NCBI GenBank assembly: GCA_036514635.1
Contig: DATBWU010000123.1
Location: 1 to 36,686, forward strand
Reading direction: 5' to 3'
DNA from: DASSFZ01 sp036514635
GTDB lineage: Bacteria > Chloroflexota > Anaerolineae > Fen-1058
DNA length: 36,686 nt
The notes under the pieces: generated by a model
What the model saw: only the letters and a program-made list of their open reading frames with translations
What the model was told of the DNA's origin: nothing
Databases searched by the model: none
Program-made: the position numbers and the translations under genes
Shown: positions 23,247-30,256 of the stretch, one piece after another
Numbering within the stretch: position 1 is the stretch's first letter
How the letters are laid out: every line of letters begins with the position of its first letter

Positions 23247-25207
23247 CGAGCAAGATCAGCACCGACGAGAAAAAGGATGCCCACACCGGCGGGCACGCGA
23301 TTACAGTGGGCAACATGCACCGCAGCGTTGCAGCGATCGGCGCAGGCGCGCAGGTCGTCTACACCAACATCGAGCGGGCGCTCACCGAAGTCGAGATCGC
23401 CGAGCAGGCCGAGGCCTTCGAGCGCAAGCGGTTGGCCGAGGCCGTGACCGCGCACGTCGAGCGCCTGCAGCGCCAGGTCGAGCAAGCCTATCACCGATCG
23501 AGCCAGGGCAATCCCTACAAAGCGCTGCTCGAGTACGACCTGGGCGATACGGCGCTGTTTCACGGTCGCGCCGAGGCGATCGATGCGCTGCGGGTTTGCC
23601 TGGAGCGCAGCCCGCTGACGGTCCTGCACGCCGACAGCGGAATGGGCAAGACCAGCCTGCTCAAGGCCGGGCTTGCGCCGCGCGTGCTGGCCGACGGTCA
23701 TGTGCCCCTGTATGTCCGGCCTTACAACACCTCGGTCACGTCTGCGGTGAAGCACGCTCTGATCACCGAGTTGGAACCTACGCCCAGACTGGCCGCCGCC
23801 TCGCTGCGCGACTTCTTGCGGCGGGCGACGGATTTGCTCGGCGGGCAGCACCTGGTCGTGATGCTGGATCAGTTCGAGGAGTTCTTCTCCGTCCAGACGC
23901 CGGACGCGCGCGCCGACTTTATCGGCGAACTGGCCGCGTGCCTGGACGATGACTTGCTACCGGTGCGCTGGATCGTGGCGCTGCGCAGCGAATGGTTCGG
24001 CCACCTGAGCACCTTCCAGCCGCAGGTGCGGCAGCCGTTCGCCAATCAATACCTGCTGAGCGCGTTAAGCCGTGACGAGGCCAGAGACGCGATCATCCTG
24101 CCGGAACAATCGTCGAATCTGGATTACGCGCCTGAACTACTGGAGGTGCTCATCGACGACCTCGGCCCGGAATCGATCGCGCCGCCTCAACTGCAAATCG
24201 TGTGTCACACCCTGGCCGAGAGTCTGTCGCCCGGCGAGAAGCGGCTGACGCTCGCCGCATACGAACGGCTCGGTCGCGCCGATGGCATCCTGCGCAATTA
24301 CCTGGACGGCGTCCTGGCGCGCAACCTGTCGCCCGGCGACCGCACGCCGGCATGGCAACTGCTCGCCGCCATGGTCGATCGCGGCTCCGGTCATGCGACC
24401 GAAGCCGAACTGGTGGATCACGTGAAAACGTATGCGGTCAGCGCCGGCGATGCGCGTCGCGTGCTGAAGCTGCTCGAAACGAATCGCCTGGTGCGCCCGA
24501 GCGACGGGCGCTATCGATTGTCGAGTGACCGGCTGCGGCCACGCATCCGGCAATGGGCCGCCGAGCGCGCCGCGATCGAGTTGGCGCGCGCCGAGGCCGC
24601 ACGCCAGATCGAGCGCATCCGCAATTCGGCGCTGCGCGGAATGTTGGGCGGGGCACTGGGCTTCTGCATGGCTTATGTGTTGGCATTTGGGTCACAGATG
24701 AACGACCAGTCGTTGCTTGTCTTCCGCACAGCGATCCGGGCGCTGCCGGGCGCGGTGGCCGGTCTCCTGCTCATTTTCATGGTCGATGTAGCGCTGGCCA
24801 GTTATCGCGGGCCGCGCCAGTGGATGTGCTGGCTGGTAGGCGGCCTGGCCGGCGCTGGCTCGTTCGCACTGGCAGTGATGTCCCATGCCATGTGGCTGTG
24901 GCCTTACGACGTTCAGCCCGTGCTTCGGGCGGGCGTCGAGGGTGCGCTGTGGGGCGCCTCGGCGGGCGTCGGCACGGTATGGGTGATGAGCGATCACCAC
25001 TCGCCGGGCCACAGGCTGGTCAAGGTCATCGTTGTGGCCGTGGCCGGTGGGCTAGTGCTGGGGCTGGCCGATACCGGCATCATCGGCGACGCATTCGGTA
25101 ATCCGCCGTCAACGCTGCTTGTTGGTGCAGCCGGGGCAGCGATGCCGCTGTGCCTGTTGGCGGTTGCGCTGCTGGCCAGCGTGAGGCGGAAGGAGGCAGC
25201 ACTGTGA
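23243..25207 (+). CDS. Membrane STAND NTPase (nSTAND-type)
   Basis: A 654-residue protein. Residues 20-36 carry the Gly-rich motif shared with the preceding protein; about 45-90 is a coiled-coil-like helix. The P-loop NTPase domain follows, preceded by the NPYKALLEYDLGDTALFHGR entry typical of nSTAND proteins. Walker A is DSGMGKTSLL with Lys136; Walker B is VVMLDQFEEFF with Asp209; further sensor and winged-helix regions extend to about 440. The C-terminus (about 465-650) has five or six membrane helices instead of the usual WD40 or TPR sensor repeats. STAND ATPases are switches that oligomerise on activation; in this form the output could be a membrane pore or a membrane signal. The GTGA at its end overlaps the start of the FecR gene. 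Confidence 0.9.
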   Translation: MTSKISTDEKKDAHTGGHAITVGNMHRSVAAIGAGAQVVYTNIERALTEVEIAEQAEAFERKRLAEAVTAHVERLQRQVEQAYHRSSQGNPYKALLEYDLGDTALFHGRAEAIDALRVCLERSPLTVLHADSGMGKTSLLKAGLAPRVLADGHVPLYVRPYNTSVTSAVKHALITELEPTPRLAAASLRDFLRRATDLLGGQHLVVMLDQFEEFFSVQTPDARADFIGELAACLDDDLLPVRWIVALRSEWFGHLSTFQPQVRQPFANQYLLSALSRDEARDAIILPEQSSNLDYAPELLEVLIDDLGPESIAPPQLQIVCHTLAESLSPGEKRLTLAAYERLGRADGILRNYLDGVLARNLSPGDRTPAWQLLAAMVDRGSGHATEAELVDHVKTYAVSAGDARRVLKLLETNRLVRPSDGRYRLSSDRLRPRIRQWAAERAAIELARAEAARQIERIRNSALRGMLGGALGFCMAYVLAFGSQMNDQSLLVFRTAIRALPGAVAGLLLIFMVDVALASYRGPRQWMCWLVGGLAGAGSFALAVMSHAMWLWPYDVQPVLRAGVEGALWGASAGVGTVWVMSDHHSPGHRLVKVIVVAVAGGLVLGLADTGIIGDAFGNPPSTLLVGAAGAAMPLCLLAVALLASVRRKEAAL

Positions 25208-27129
25208 GCACACGTCGTATCCTCATCGCCACTTTGGCGACCCTACTCTTGGTCGTGAGCACGTCGTGCAGCGGGCGATCGCCCAGCGAGCCACTGGGCA
25301 GCGTATCGCGCGAGGCCGAGGTGGTCGAGCACGGCAAAGACTGCAACACGCTACAGAAACTGCTCGACCGGGTGGCGCTCCTGTATCGAGGCGAGTGCAT
25401 CCGCGTGCGTGAGGGCGGCGAGGCGCTGCTGGATTTCGGCGACAGTATGCGCCTGCGCCTGTTCAACGACTCGCGGCTGGGGCAGATCCAGACGGACAGC
25501 GCGCCCGATATTCCACTCGACGTTCGCATGTTCTTGGAAGAAGGCGGCTTCACAGGCCAATTCACTGAACAGGGAGGCCGGGCGGCCTTCAAAACACCGG
25601 GCGGTGCTCAGATCACGGTCTTGGGCACCGAGTTCTTCGTAGTGTACGAGTCGCACGGCGGATTGACCCTCGTCGGCAACTTCCACGGCACGGTGGAGGT
25701 GGAGGCTGCCGGTGCGCGCGTCTCGCTCGCGCCGGGTCACTACGTGCATGTGCCGGGCGGCCAGCCGCCTGGCCCGCAGTGGCCGATTGGGAAGTCACGC
25801 GACGAGTTCGATGCACGCTCGCGCGAGCTGCAATCCGCTGCGGCGGCGGCCCGCGAGCTGACTATCGGGCCTGCGGTTCAACTCTCGCTCACACAAGGCG
25901 GGCCGGGAGAATTCATCACCCTCACCGGCGAGGGCTGGCGGCCAGCCGATCTCGTCTTTATCGGATTGGCGGATCCCGCGATAGGGCAGGCCGCTCAGAT
26001 AGACCCGGCGGCTGTGGTGATGGCCGCAACGGCGGACGAGAGCGGCCGCATTGTCGCCGCGTTCGCGTTGCCGCCGGATGCCCGTTGGGCCAGCCTGTCC
26101 GACGTGCGGATCGTCGCGCAATCCTCGACCACCGGTGAAGTGGCTTCCGCCCTGTATCACATGACGGGGCAGACGCCGACGCCGACCCACACGCCGAACG
26201 CTACGGCTACGCCTTCGCAGGCGCCGACCGACATGCCGAGCGCCACTTCCACTCCCACGCCGACGCCGTGCGTCCCGCGATTCGACTGGCCGATCTACAC
26301 GGTGCAGCCCGACGACACGCTGTTTTCGATCGCGCGCCGCACCGCCTCGTCGGTCGATGAACTCAAGCAGGCGAACTGCCTGGTCGATGATCGAATCACC
26401 ATTGGTCAGTTGCTGCGCGTGCCGCGTCTCCCTCCGACACCGACCCATACGCCGACGGCGACCCACACACCGTCAGCTACGCCCACACCGGCGCCAACCC
26501 ATACGTCGACGCCCACACCCACCTTCACGCCGACGTTCACCCCTACCCGCATCATAGGAACCATCCGTGGGCGTGTGTTATGGAACGAACAACCGGTGGC
26601 CGGTGCTGCAGCGTATGCGACAGACCTCAACGGTTTCAACTCGACCCGATACGGCTCAGCGGTGGCTGGCCGGGATGGACTTTTCTTGATTCCCGGAGTA
26701 CCGGAAGGGGCAGGATACTTGTACGTTTTTGGGAATCAGCCGGAGTTCTGGTTAGCCGCCGTCACGCCGTTTCAGATCGTTTCAGGAGGTGTGACCGATG
26801 CGCAGGATACTTATCTGTGCAAGGGCTTCGATCCGATCTCGCCGAAAGACAACGGCTACGTCTATACGAGCCGACCGATCTTAGAATGGCCCGCCTATCC
26901 GGATGCGGTGGATTACGCAGTCCGTGTGCTGCCTGAAGGTGCCAGCGTCTTCGTTTGGTCACGCGGCGACTCGGACGCTCGAATCAAACAAACCCAGGTG
27001 CAGGTCGACGTGGATTTGAGCTTCGGCCAGTACACGTGGCGCGTTGACGCGTTCAATTCTGCGGGACACATCATCGGCTGTAGTTTTTATCCGAGACACT
27101 TCACCGTGTCGAAACCGATAGGGAACTGA
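25204..27129 (+). CDS. FecR-LysM modular exported lipoprotein
   Basis: A 641-residue exported protein. The GTG start at 25204 overlaps the STAND stop by four bases and has AAGGAGG upstream. The signal peptide ends near a lipobox-like S-T-S-C (Cys22), not a perfect consensus. Then: a FecR-type beta domain (about 45-190; LLDFGDSMRLRLFNDSRLG, FKTPGGAQITVLGTEFFVVY); an Ig-like stretch (about 220-320); a Thr/Pro linker; one LysM domain (about 364-410; YTVQPDDTLFSIARRT ... ITIGQLLRVP) that would bind peptidoglycan or chitin-like glycans; a second Thr/Pro linker; a carboxypeptidase-regulatory-like domain (about 450-535); and a C-terminal beta domain. Its placement in the operon suggests it is the outside sensor or scaffold of the STAND/sigma system, which is inference. 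Confidence 0.85.
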   Translation: MSTRRILIATLATLLLVVSTSCSGRSPSEPLGSVSREAEVVEHGKDCNTLQKLLDRVALLYRGECIRVREGGEALLDFGDSMRLRLFNDSRLGQIQTDSAPDIPLDVRMFLEEGGFTGQFTEQGGRAAFKTPGGAQITVLGTEFFVVYESHGGLTLVGNFHGTVEVEAAGARVSLAPGHYVHVPGGQPPGPQWPIGKSRDEFDARSRELQSAAAAARELTIGPAVQLSLTQGGPGEFITLTGEGWRPADLVFIGLADPAIGQAAQIDPAAVVMAATADESGRIVAAFALPPDARWASLSDVRIVAQSSTTGEVASALYHMTGQTPTPTHTPNATATPSQAPTDMPSATSTPTPTPCVPRFDWPIYTVQPDDTLFSIARRTASSVDELKQANCLVDDRITIGQLLRVPRLPPTPTHTPTATHTPSATPTPAPTHTSTPTPTFTPTFTPTRIIGTIRGRVLWNEQPVAGAAAYATDLNGFNSTRYGSAVAGRDGLFLIPGVPEGAGYLYVFGNQPEFWLAAVTPFQIVSGGVTDAQDTYLCKGFDPISPKDNGYVYTSRPILEWPAYPDAVDYAVRVLPEGASVFVWSRGDSDARIKQTQVQVDVDLSFGQYTWRVDAFNSAGHIIGCSFYPRHFTVSKPIGN

Positions 27130-27185
27130 AGAGCCTCCTGTGTATCGTATACTCAACACGGGCATGATTCGCGCTTTTGCTCACC

Positions 27186-27297
27186 GACCGCGTCCTCGCG
27201 GTCGATCAGGATCGACGCCCGCGTGGACGCGGGCTTTGAGCAGCAAAAGCGCAACTTGTGACCGCGCGCAGTATAGTAGCGTGGACGCGGGCTTTGA
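27186..27297. repeat. Two-hairpin repeat unit plus direct repeat copy B
   Basis: GACCGCG-TCCT-CGCGGTC (27186-27203) is followed by GCCCGCG-TGGA-CGCGGGC (27217-27234). The latter runs into the 52-base direct repeat shared with 1-53 (27224-27275) and a third partial copy from 27281. It fills the gap between the FecR-LysM gene and the end of phoU. Confidence 0.85.
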
Positions 27298-27328
27298 GGA
27301 TTGGCCGGTAGATTACTTTTATCCAGCC

Positions 27329-27997
27329 TCACACGTTTAGCTCTTTCATCTCGCCGCTCGTCATGAAGATCACCCGCTCGGCGACATTGGTGATGTGATC
27401 GCCGATGCGCTCCAGGTTGTGCGCCGAAAACAGCAGGTATAGCGCGCGCGTGGTCGTGCGCGGGTCTTCGAGCATGAACGACAACAGTTCGCGAAAGATC
27501 TGTTTGTACAGCCCATCGATGGTGTCGTCGCGCTCGGCCACCCGGCGGGCTAGCTCGACGTCGTGCCGGACGTAGGCATCCAGCGCCTGGCGCAGCATCT
27601 CGCGGCACTCCTCGGCCATGCGCGGCATGTCGATCAACGGCTTGAGCAGCGGCTCATCGCCCATGCGCAGGACAATTTCCGCGATGCCGGCGGCGTGGTC
27701 GGCCATGCGCTCCAGATCGCTGACGATATTCAGCGCGGCGATGGCCGTGCGCAGATCGCGCGCAGTGGGCTGCTGCGTGGCGATCAGCGAAAAGCACTCT
27801 TCTTCGATTTGAAAGCGCAGCGCGTTCACCTGCGCGTCGTCGGCGACGATCTGGCGAGCCAGATTGACATCGCGCTCGGCCAGTGACTTCAACGCGCGAG
27901 CGATCGCCAGATCGATCAGGCTGCCCAGCCGCAGCAAGTCATCCTGCACGGCATGCAGGTCGCGATCGAGAGTGGTGCGTGCATGAACGATGGTCAT
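27329..27997 (-). CDS. phoU: Phosphate-specific transport regulator PhoU
   Basis: A 222-residue PhoU with two similar three-helix halves. Each half carries the ExxxD metal-binding helix, seen as NIVSDLERMADHAAGIAE in the first and HNLERIGDHITNVAERV in the second. PhoU bridges the Pst transporter and the sensor kinase and keeps the Pho response off when phosphate is plentiful. AGGAGG precedes the ATG. It is the last gene of the phosphate block but has its own promoter at 28106-28135, and a palindrome array separates it from arsC, so it is probably transcribed independently as well. Confidence 0.96.
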   Translation of the reverse strand: MTIVHARTTLDRDLHAVQDDLLRLGSLIDLAIARALKSLAERDVNLARQIVADDAQVNALRFQIEEECFSLIATQQPTARDLRTAIAALNIVSDLERMADHAAGIAEIVLRMGDEPLLKPLIDMPRMAEECREMLRQALDAYVRHDVELARRVAERDDTIDGLYKQIFRELLSFMLEDPRTTTRALYLLFSAHNLERIGDHITNVAERVIFMTSGEMKELNV

Positions 27998-28105
27998 GGC
28001 GGCCTCCTCAAGTCAGCCGGTGCTCAATACGATGGCGGGCCGACCCACGTGGTCCGTGTCGATCCTGCCTGCCCCCGGCACGGCCAGTTCGTGTAGTCGA
28101 GAAAC

Positions 28106-28135
28106 ATCATACATCGCAACCGGCGAGTTTGGCAA
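28106..28135 (-). promoter_or_regulatory. Promoter of phoU
   Basis: Minus strand TTGCCA (28135-28130), 18-base spacer, TATGAT (28111-28106). About 105 bases upstream of the phoU ATG. The stretch 28140-28290 holds no gene I can support. Confidence 0.6.
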
Positions 28136-28306
28136 ACGCCCCTGGTGACTGGGAACGCCGGATTGATCACACTGCACCTGCAAACACCGCACGCCCTGTC
28201 CGGCGTGGAGCGCCGGGGGCGCGCAGGCGGGGTGGGTGCAGGTATCCGCCTTGAGCTTCAAAACGGGAAGTTATTCTTTTAGGCTCTCCCGGCTTTGGCG
28301 GGGTTC

Positions 28307-28410
28307 GCCCGAAGATGAATCTTCGGGCTAAGGATACAAAGCCCGATAAATCGGGCTAGAACCCCGTTTACGGGGTTTCGTATCCGTCGCCCGGCGATTG
28401 ATCGCCGGGC
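28307..28410. repeat. Array of four palindromes with two-base centres
   Basis: GCCCGAAGAT-GA-ATCTTCGGGC (28307-28328), AGCCCGAT-AA-ATCGGGCT (28340-28357), ACCCCGT-TT-ACGGGGT (28361-28376) and GCCCGGCGAT-TG-ATCGCCGGGC (28389-28410). Same design as 22436-22547, with different arm sequences. It lies between arsC and the phoU promoter and could act as a transcription boundary. Confidence 0.85.
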
Positions 28411-28460
28411 GGGTGGTGCGGTTGTCCCGCTCAACCCGGAAGAGCCTTCTTTGACAAGTC

Positions 28461-28922
28461 CTATCGGCCCGGGTCTGCCACACTCTGAGACCGGATTGGA
28501 ATCCCTTGCTCCGCCAGCCAGGCCCGGATGCGCGCGTCGATCTGATCGCGCGCCTGGCGGAATTTCGCCAGCTTCTCTGTATCCGATCCTTCGACCTCGG
28601 CCGGGTCGTCGAAGGGCCAGTGCATGCGAACGCTCACGCCCGGGAAAATCGGACAGTTCTTCTCGGCGTTGTCGCACACTGTAATCACGTACCCGAAGTG
28701 CACCCGGCCTAAATACTCCATCACGTCTTTCGAGCGCTGCGGGCGGACGTCGAGGCCAATCTCATCCATCACGCGGATGGTGTAGGGATTCAGTCCCTTC
28801 GGCTCAAGGCCGGCGCTATGCGCCTCGAATTGATCGCCGGCATACCGGCGCAACAGGGCTTCCGCCATCTGACTGCGCGCCGAGTTGCCCGTACATAGAA
28901 AAAGCACTCTGGTTTTCTTCAT
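28461..28922 (-). CDS. arsC: Thioredoxin-coupled arsenate reductase (LMW-PTP fold)
   Basis: A 153-residue protein of the low-molecular-weight phosphatase fold. The P-loop is C10-T-G-N-S-A-R16, and the redox pair Cys83 and Cys90 (TVCDNAEKNCPIF) is that of the thioredoxin-dependent ArsC class, with an acid loop HWPFDDPAE. It reduces arsenate to arsenite through a cysteine relay that is recharged by thioredoxin; trxA (9880) or the thioredoxin-like gene at 35665 could serve. It sits between pstB and phoU, away from the ACR3 exporter gene, so it would be co-expressed with phosphate uptake, the route by which arsenate enters. The length is slightly above the 130-140 residues usual for the class because of the C-terminal tail. 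Confidence 0.93.
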   Translation of the reverse strand: MKKTRVLFLCTGNSARSQMAEALLRRYAGDQFEAHSAGLEPKGLNPYTIRVMDEIGLDVRPQRSKDVMEYLGRVHFGYVITVCDNAEKNCPIFPGVSVRMHWPFDDPAEVEGSDTEKLAKFRQARDQIDARIRAWLAEQGIPIRSQSVADPGR

Positions 28923-28952
28923 GTTGACCTCACCTGCCGTATCGCCGGAGTC

Positions 28953-29312
28953 TTATGGCGTTTCATGCATCAACCGCCGCAGGCGATCGGCCAGGATGCG
29001 CATGACCTGAATCGCGAAGTAGGGCGTCTGCTGCACGAGAAACATGAATCGTTTCTCGCTGATCGGCACCAGCTTGCACGCAGTCTTGGCGCGGGCGGTG
29101 GCGCTGCGCGAGCCGGAATCAATGAGGGCCATCTCGCCGATGATGCTGCCCGGGAGCGCCGCATCGATCACGCGCTCACCCAGCAGGATCTCGACTTCGC
29201 CGTCGATGACGGCGTACATCACGTCGCCCGGCTGTCCCCGCTCGAAGATGATCTGCCCCGCCTCAAACGCGGCGTAATCCCGGGTGTTTCGGAACAGGTC
29301 GATGGTCGCCAT
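28953..29312 (-). CDS. Stand-alone cyclic-nucleotide-binding domain protein
   Basis: A 119-residue protein made of one CRP-like cNMP-binding beta-roll: FEAGQIIFERGQPGDVMYAV, DGEVEILL, then the phosphate-binding cassette G-E-M-A-L-I-D-S-G-S-R-S-A-T-A, and a closing helix. There is no DNA-binding HTH or other output domain, so it must act by protein contact. The start at 29312 (MATIDLF) is the Met where the family fold begins, with GGGAG upstream. It lies 30 bases before arsC and downstream of pstB, behind a repeat insertion. A role in tuning phosphate transport by cAMP or a related nucleotide is possible but unproven. Confidence 0.85.
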   Translation of the reverse strand: MATIDLFRNTRDYAAFEAGQIIFERGQPGDVMYAVIDGEVEILLGERVIDAALPGSIIGEMALIDSGSRSATARAKTACKLVPISEKRFMFLVQQTPYFAIQVMRILADRLRRLMHETP

Positions 29313-29340
29313 CGGTGTCCACTCCCGTTTTAGCCTCTGT

Positions 29341-29403
29341 CCACCGCGTCCTCGCGGTGGACGCCCGCGAGACGCGGGCTTCGAGCAACTGTTCAGACAG
29401 GCT
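29341..29403. repeat. Two-hairpin repeat unit inserted after pstB
   Basis: CCACCGCG-TCCT-CGCGGTGG (29341-29360) and GCCCGCG-AGA-CGCGGGC (29363-29379), followed by TTCAGACAGGCTCTTA, the reverse complement of the MITE end seen at 10319. It fills the whole gap between the cNMP-domain gene and pstB and abuts the pstB stop. Confidence 0.85.
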
Positions 29404-29404
29404 C

Positions 29405-30256
29405 TTAGCCAAACCGGCCGGTCACGTAGTCTTCCGTGCGCTTGTCCCTGGGGTTGGTGAAGATCTGCTTGGTCTCCTCGTACTCTACCAGATAGCCCGC
29501 GCGGTCTTCGTCCATGTTGAAGAAAGCCGTGCGGTCGGACACGCGCGCCGCCTGCTGCATGTTGTGCGTGACGATGATGATAGTGTACTTCTCCACCAGC
29601 TCGCGCATCAAGTCTTCGATCTTGAGTGTGGCGATCGGATCGAGCGCCGAGCACGGCTCGTCCATCAGGATAATGTCGGGCTTGACGGCGATGGTGCGCG
29701 CGATGCATAGCCGCTGCTGCTGGCCGCCCGACAGCGACAGCCCGCTCTGGTGCAGCTTGTCCTTGACCTCGTCCCACAGCACCGCCTGCCGCAGCGACTG
29801 CTCGACCATCTCGTCAGCGCTCCCTCGAAAACCGTTGATGCGCGCGCCCCACAGCACGTTATCATAGATCGACTTGGGAAACGGGTTCGGCTTCTGGAAC
29901 ACCATGCCGATTTTGCGGCGCACCTCCACCGGATCGATGCTATGGGCATATAAGTCCTGGCCGTGGAAGAAGACTTCGCCCGTGACGCGCGCCGAGGGGA
30001 CCAGATCGTTCATGCGGTTGAACGCGCGCAGCACGGTGCTCTTGCCACAACCCGACGGCCCAATCAGCGCCGTGATCTTCTTGGGGTGAATCTGCAGATC
30101 GATATTCTTCACCGCTTTAAACGCGCCGTAGTACACCGACAGGTCGCGCGCTTCGATGGCGTACGCGCCGTTGGGATACGTCATCTCGATCGCTTCTACG
30201 TTGCGGACAGCGGTGCGCTTTTCAGGCAATTCCGTGGCGAGTCCAACCGTCGTCAT
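29405..30256 (-). CDS. pstB: Phosphate ABC transporter ATP-binding protein
   Basis: A 283-residue ATPase that drives phosphate import. Walker A is GPSGCGKST, the ABC signature LSGGQQQR, Walker B IILMDEPCSALDP, and the H-loop IIVTHN. The first 30 or so residues precede the conserved IEARDLSVYYG start and are longer than usual. The start at 30256 overlaps the pstA stop by four bases (ATGA), indicating translational coupling. The gene ends at the edge of a two-hairpin repeat. Confidence 0.97.
   Translation of the reverse strand: MTTVGLATELPEKRTAVRNVEAIEMTYPNGAYAIEARDLSVYYGAFKAVKNIDLQIHPKKITALIGPSGCGKSTVLRAFNRMNDLVPSARVTGEVFFHGQDLYAHSIDPVEVRRKIGMVFQKPNPFPKSIYDNVLWGARINGFRGSADEMVEQSLRQAVLWDEVKDKLHQSGLSLSGGQQQRLCIARTIAVKPDIILMDEPCSALDPIATLKIEDLMRELVEKYTIIIVTHNMQQAARVSDRTAFFNMDEDRAGYLVEYEETKQIFTNPRDKRTEDYVTGRFG

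Noticed and set aside
15276..27129. Type III-E CRISPR (Craspase) locus
   Set aside because: A TPR-CHAT protease and a sigma factor are present, but there is no Cas7-11, Csx30/31-like gene, Cas1/Cas2 or repeat-spacer array in the window.
28013..28261. 82-codon minus-strand frame with several Cys upstream of phoU
   Set aside because: It covers the phoU promoter and GC-rich hairpin sequence and has no Shine-Dalgarno or paired metal-site spacing I trust.
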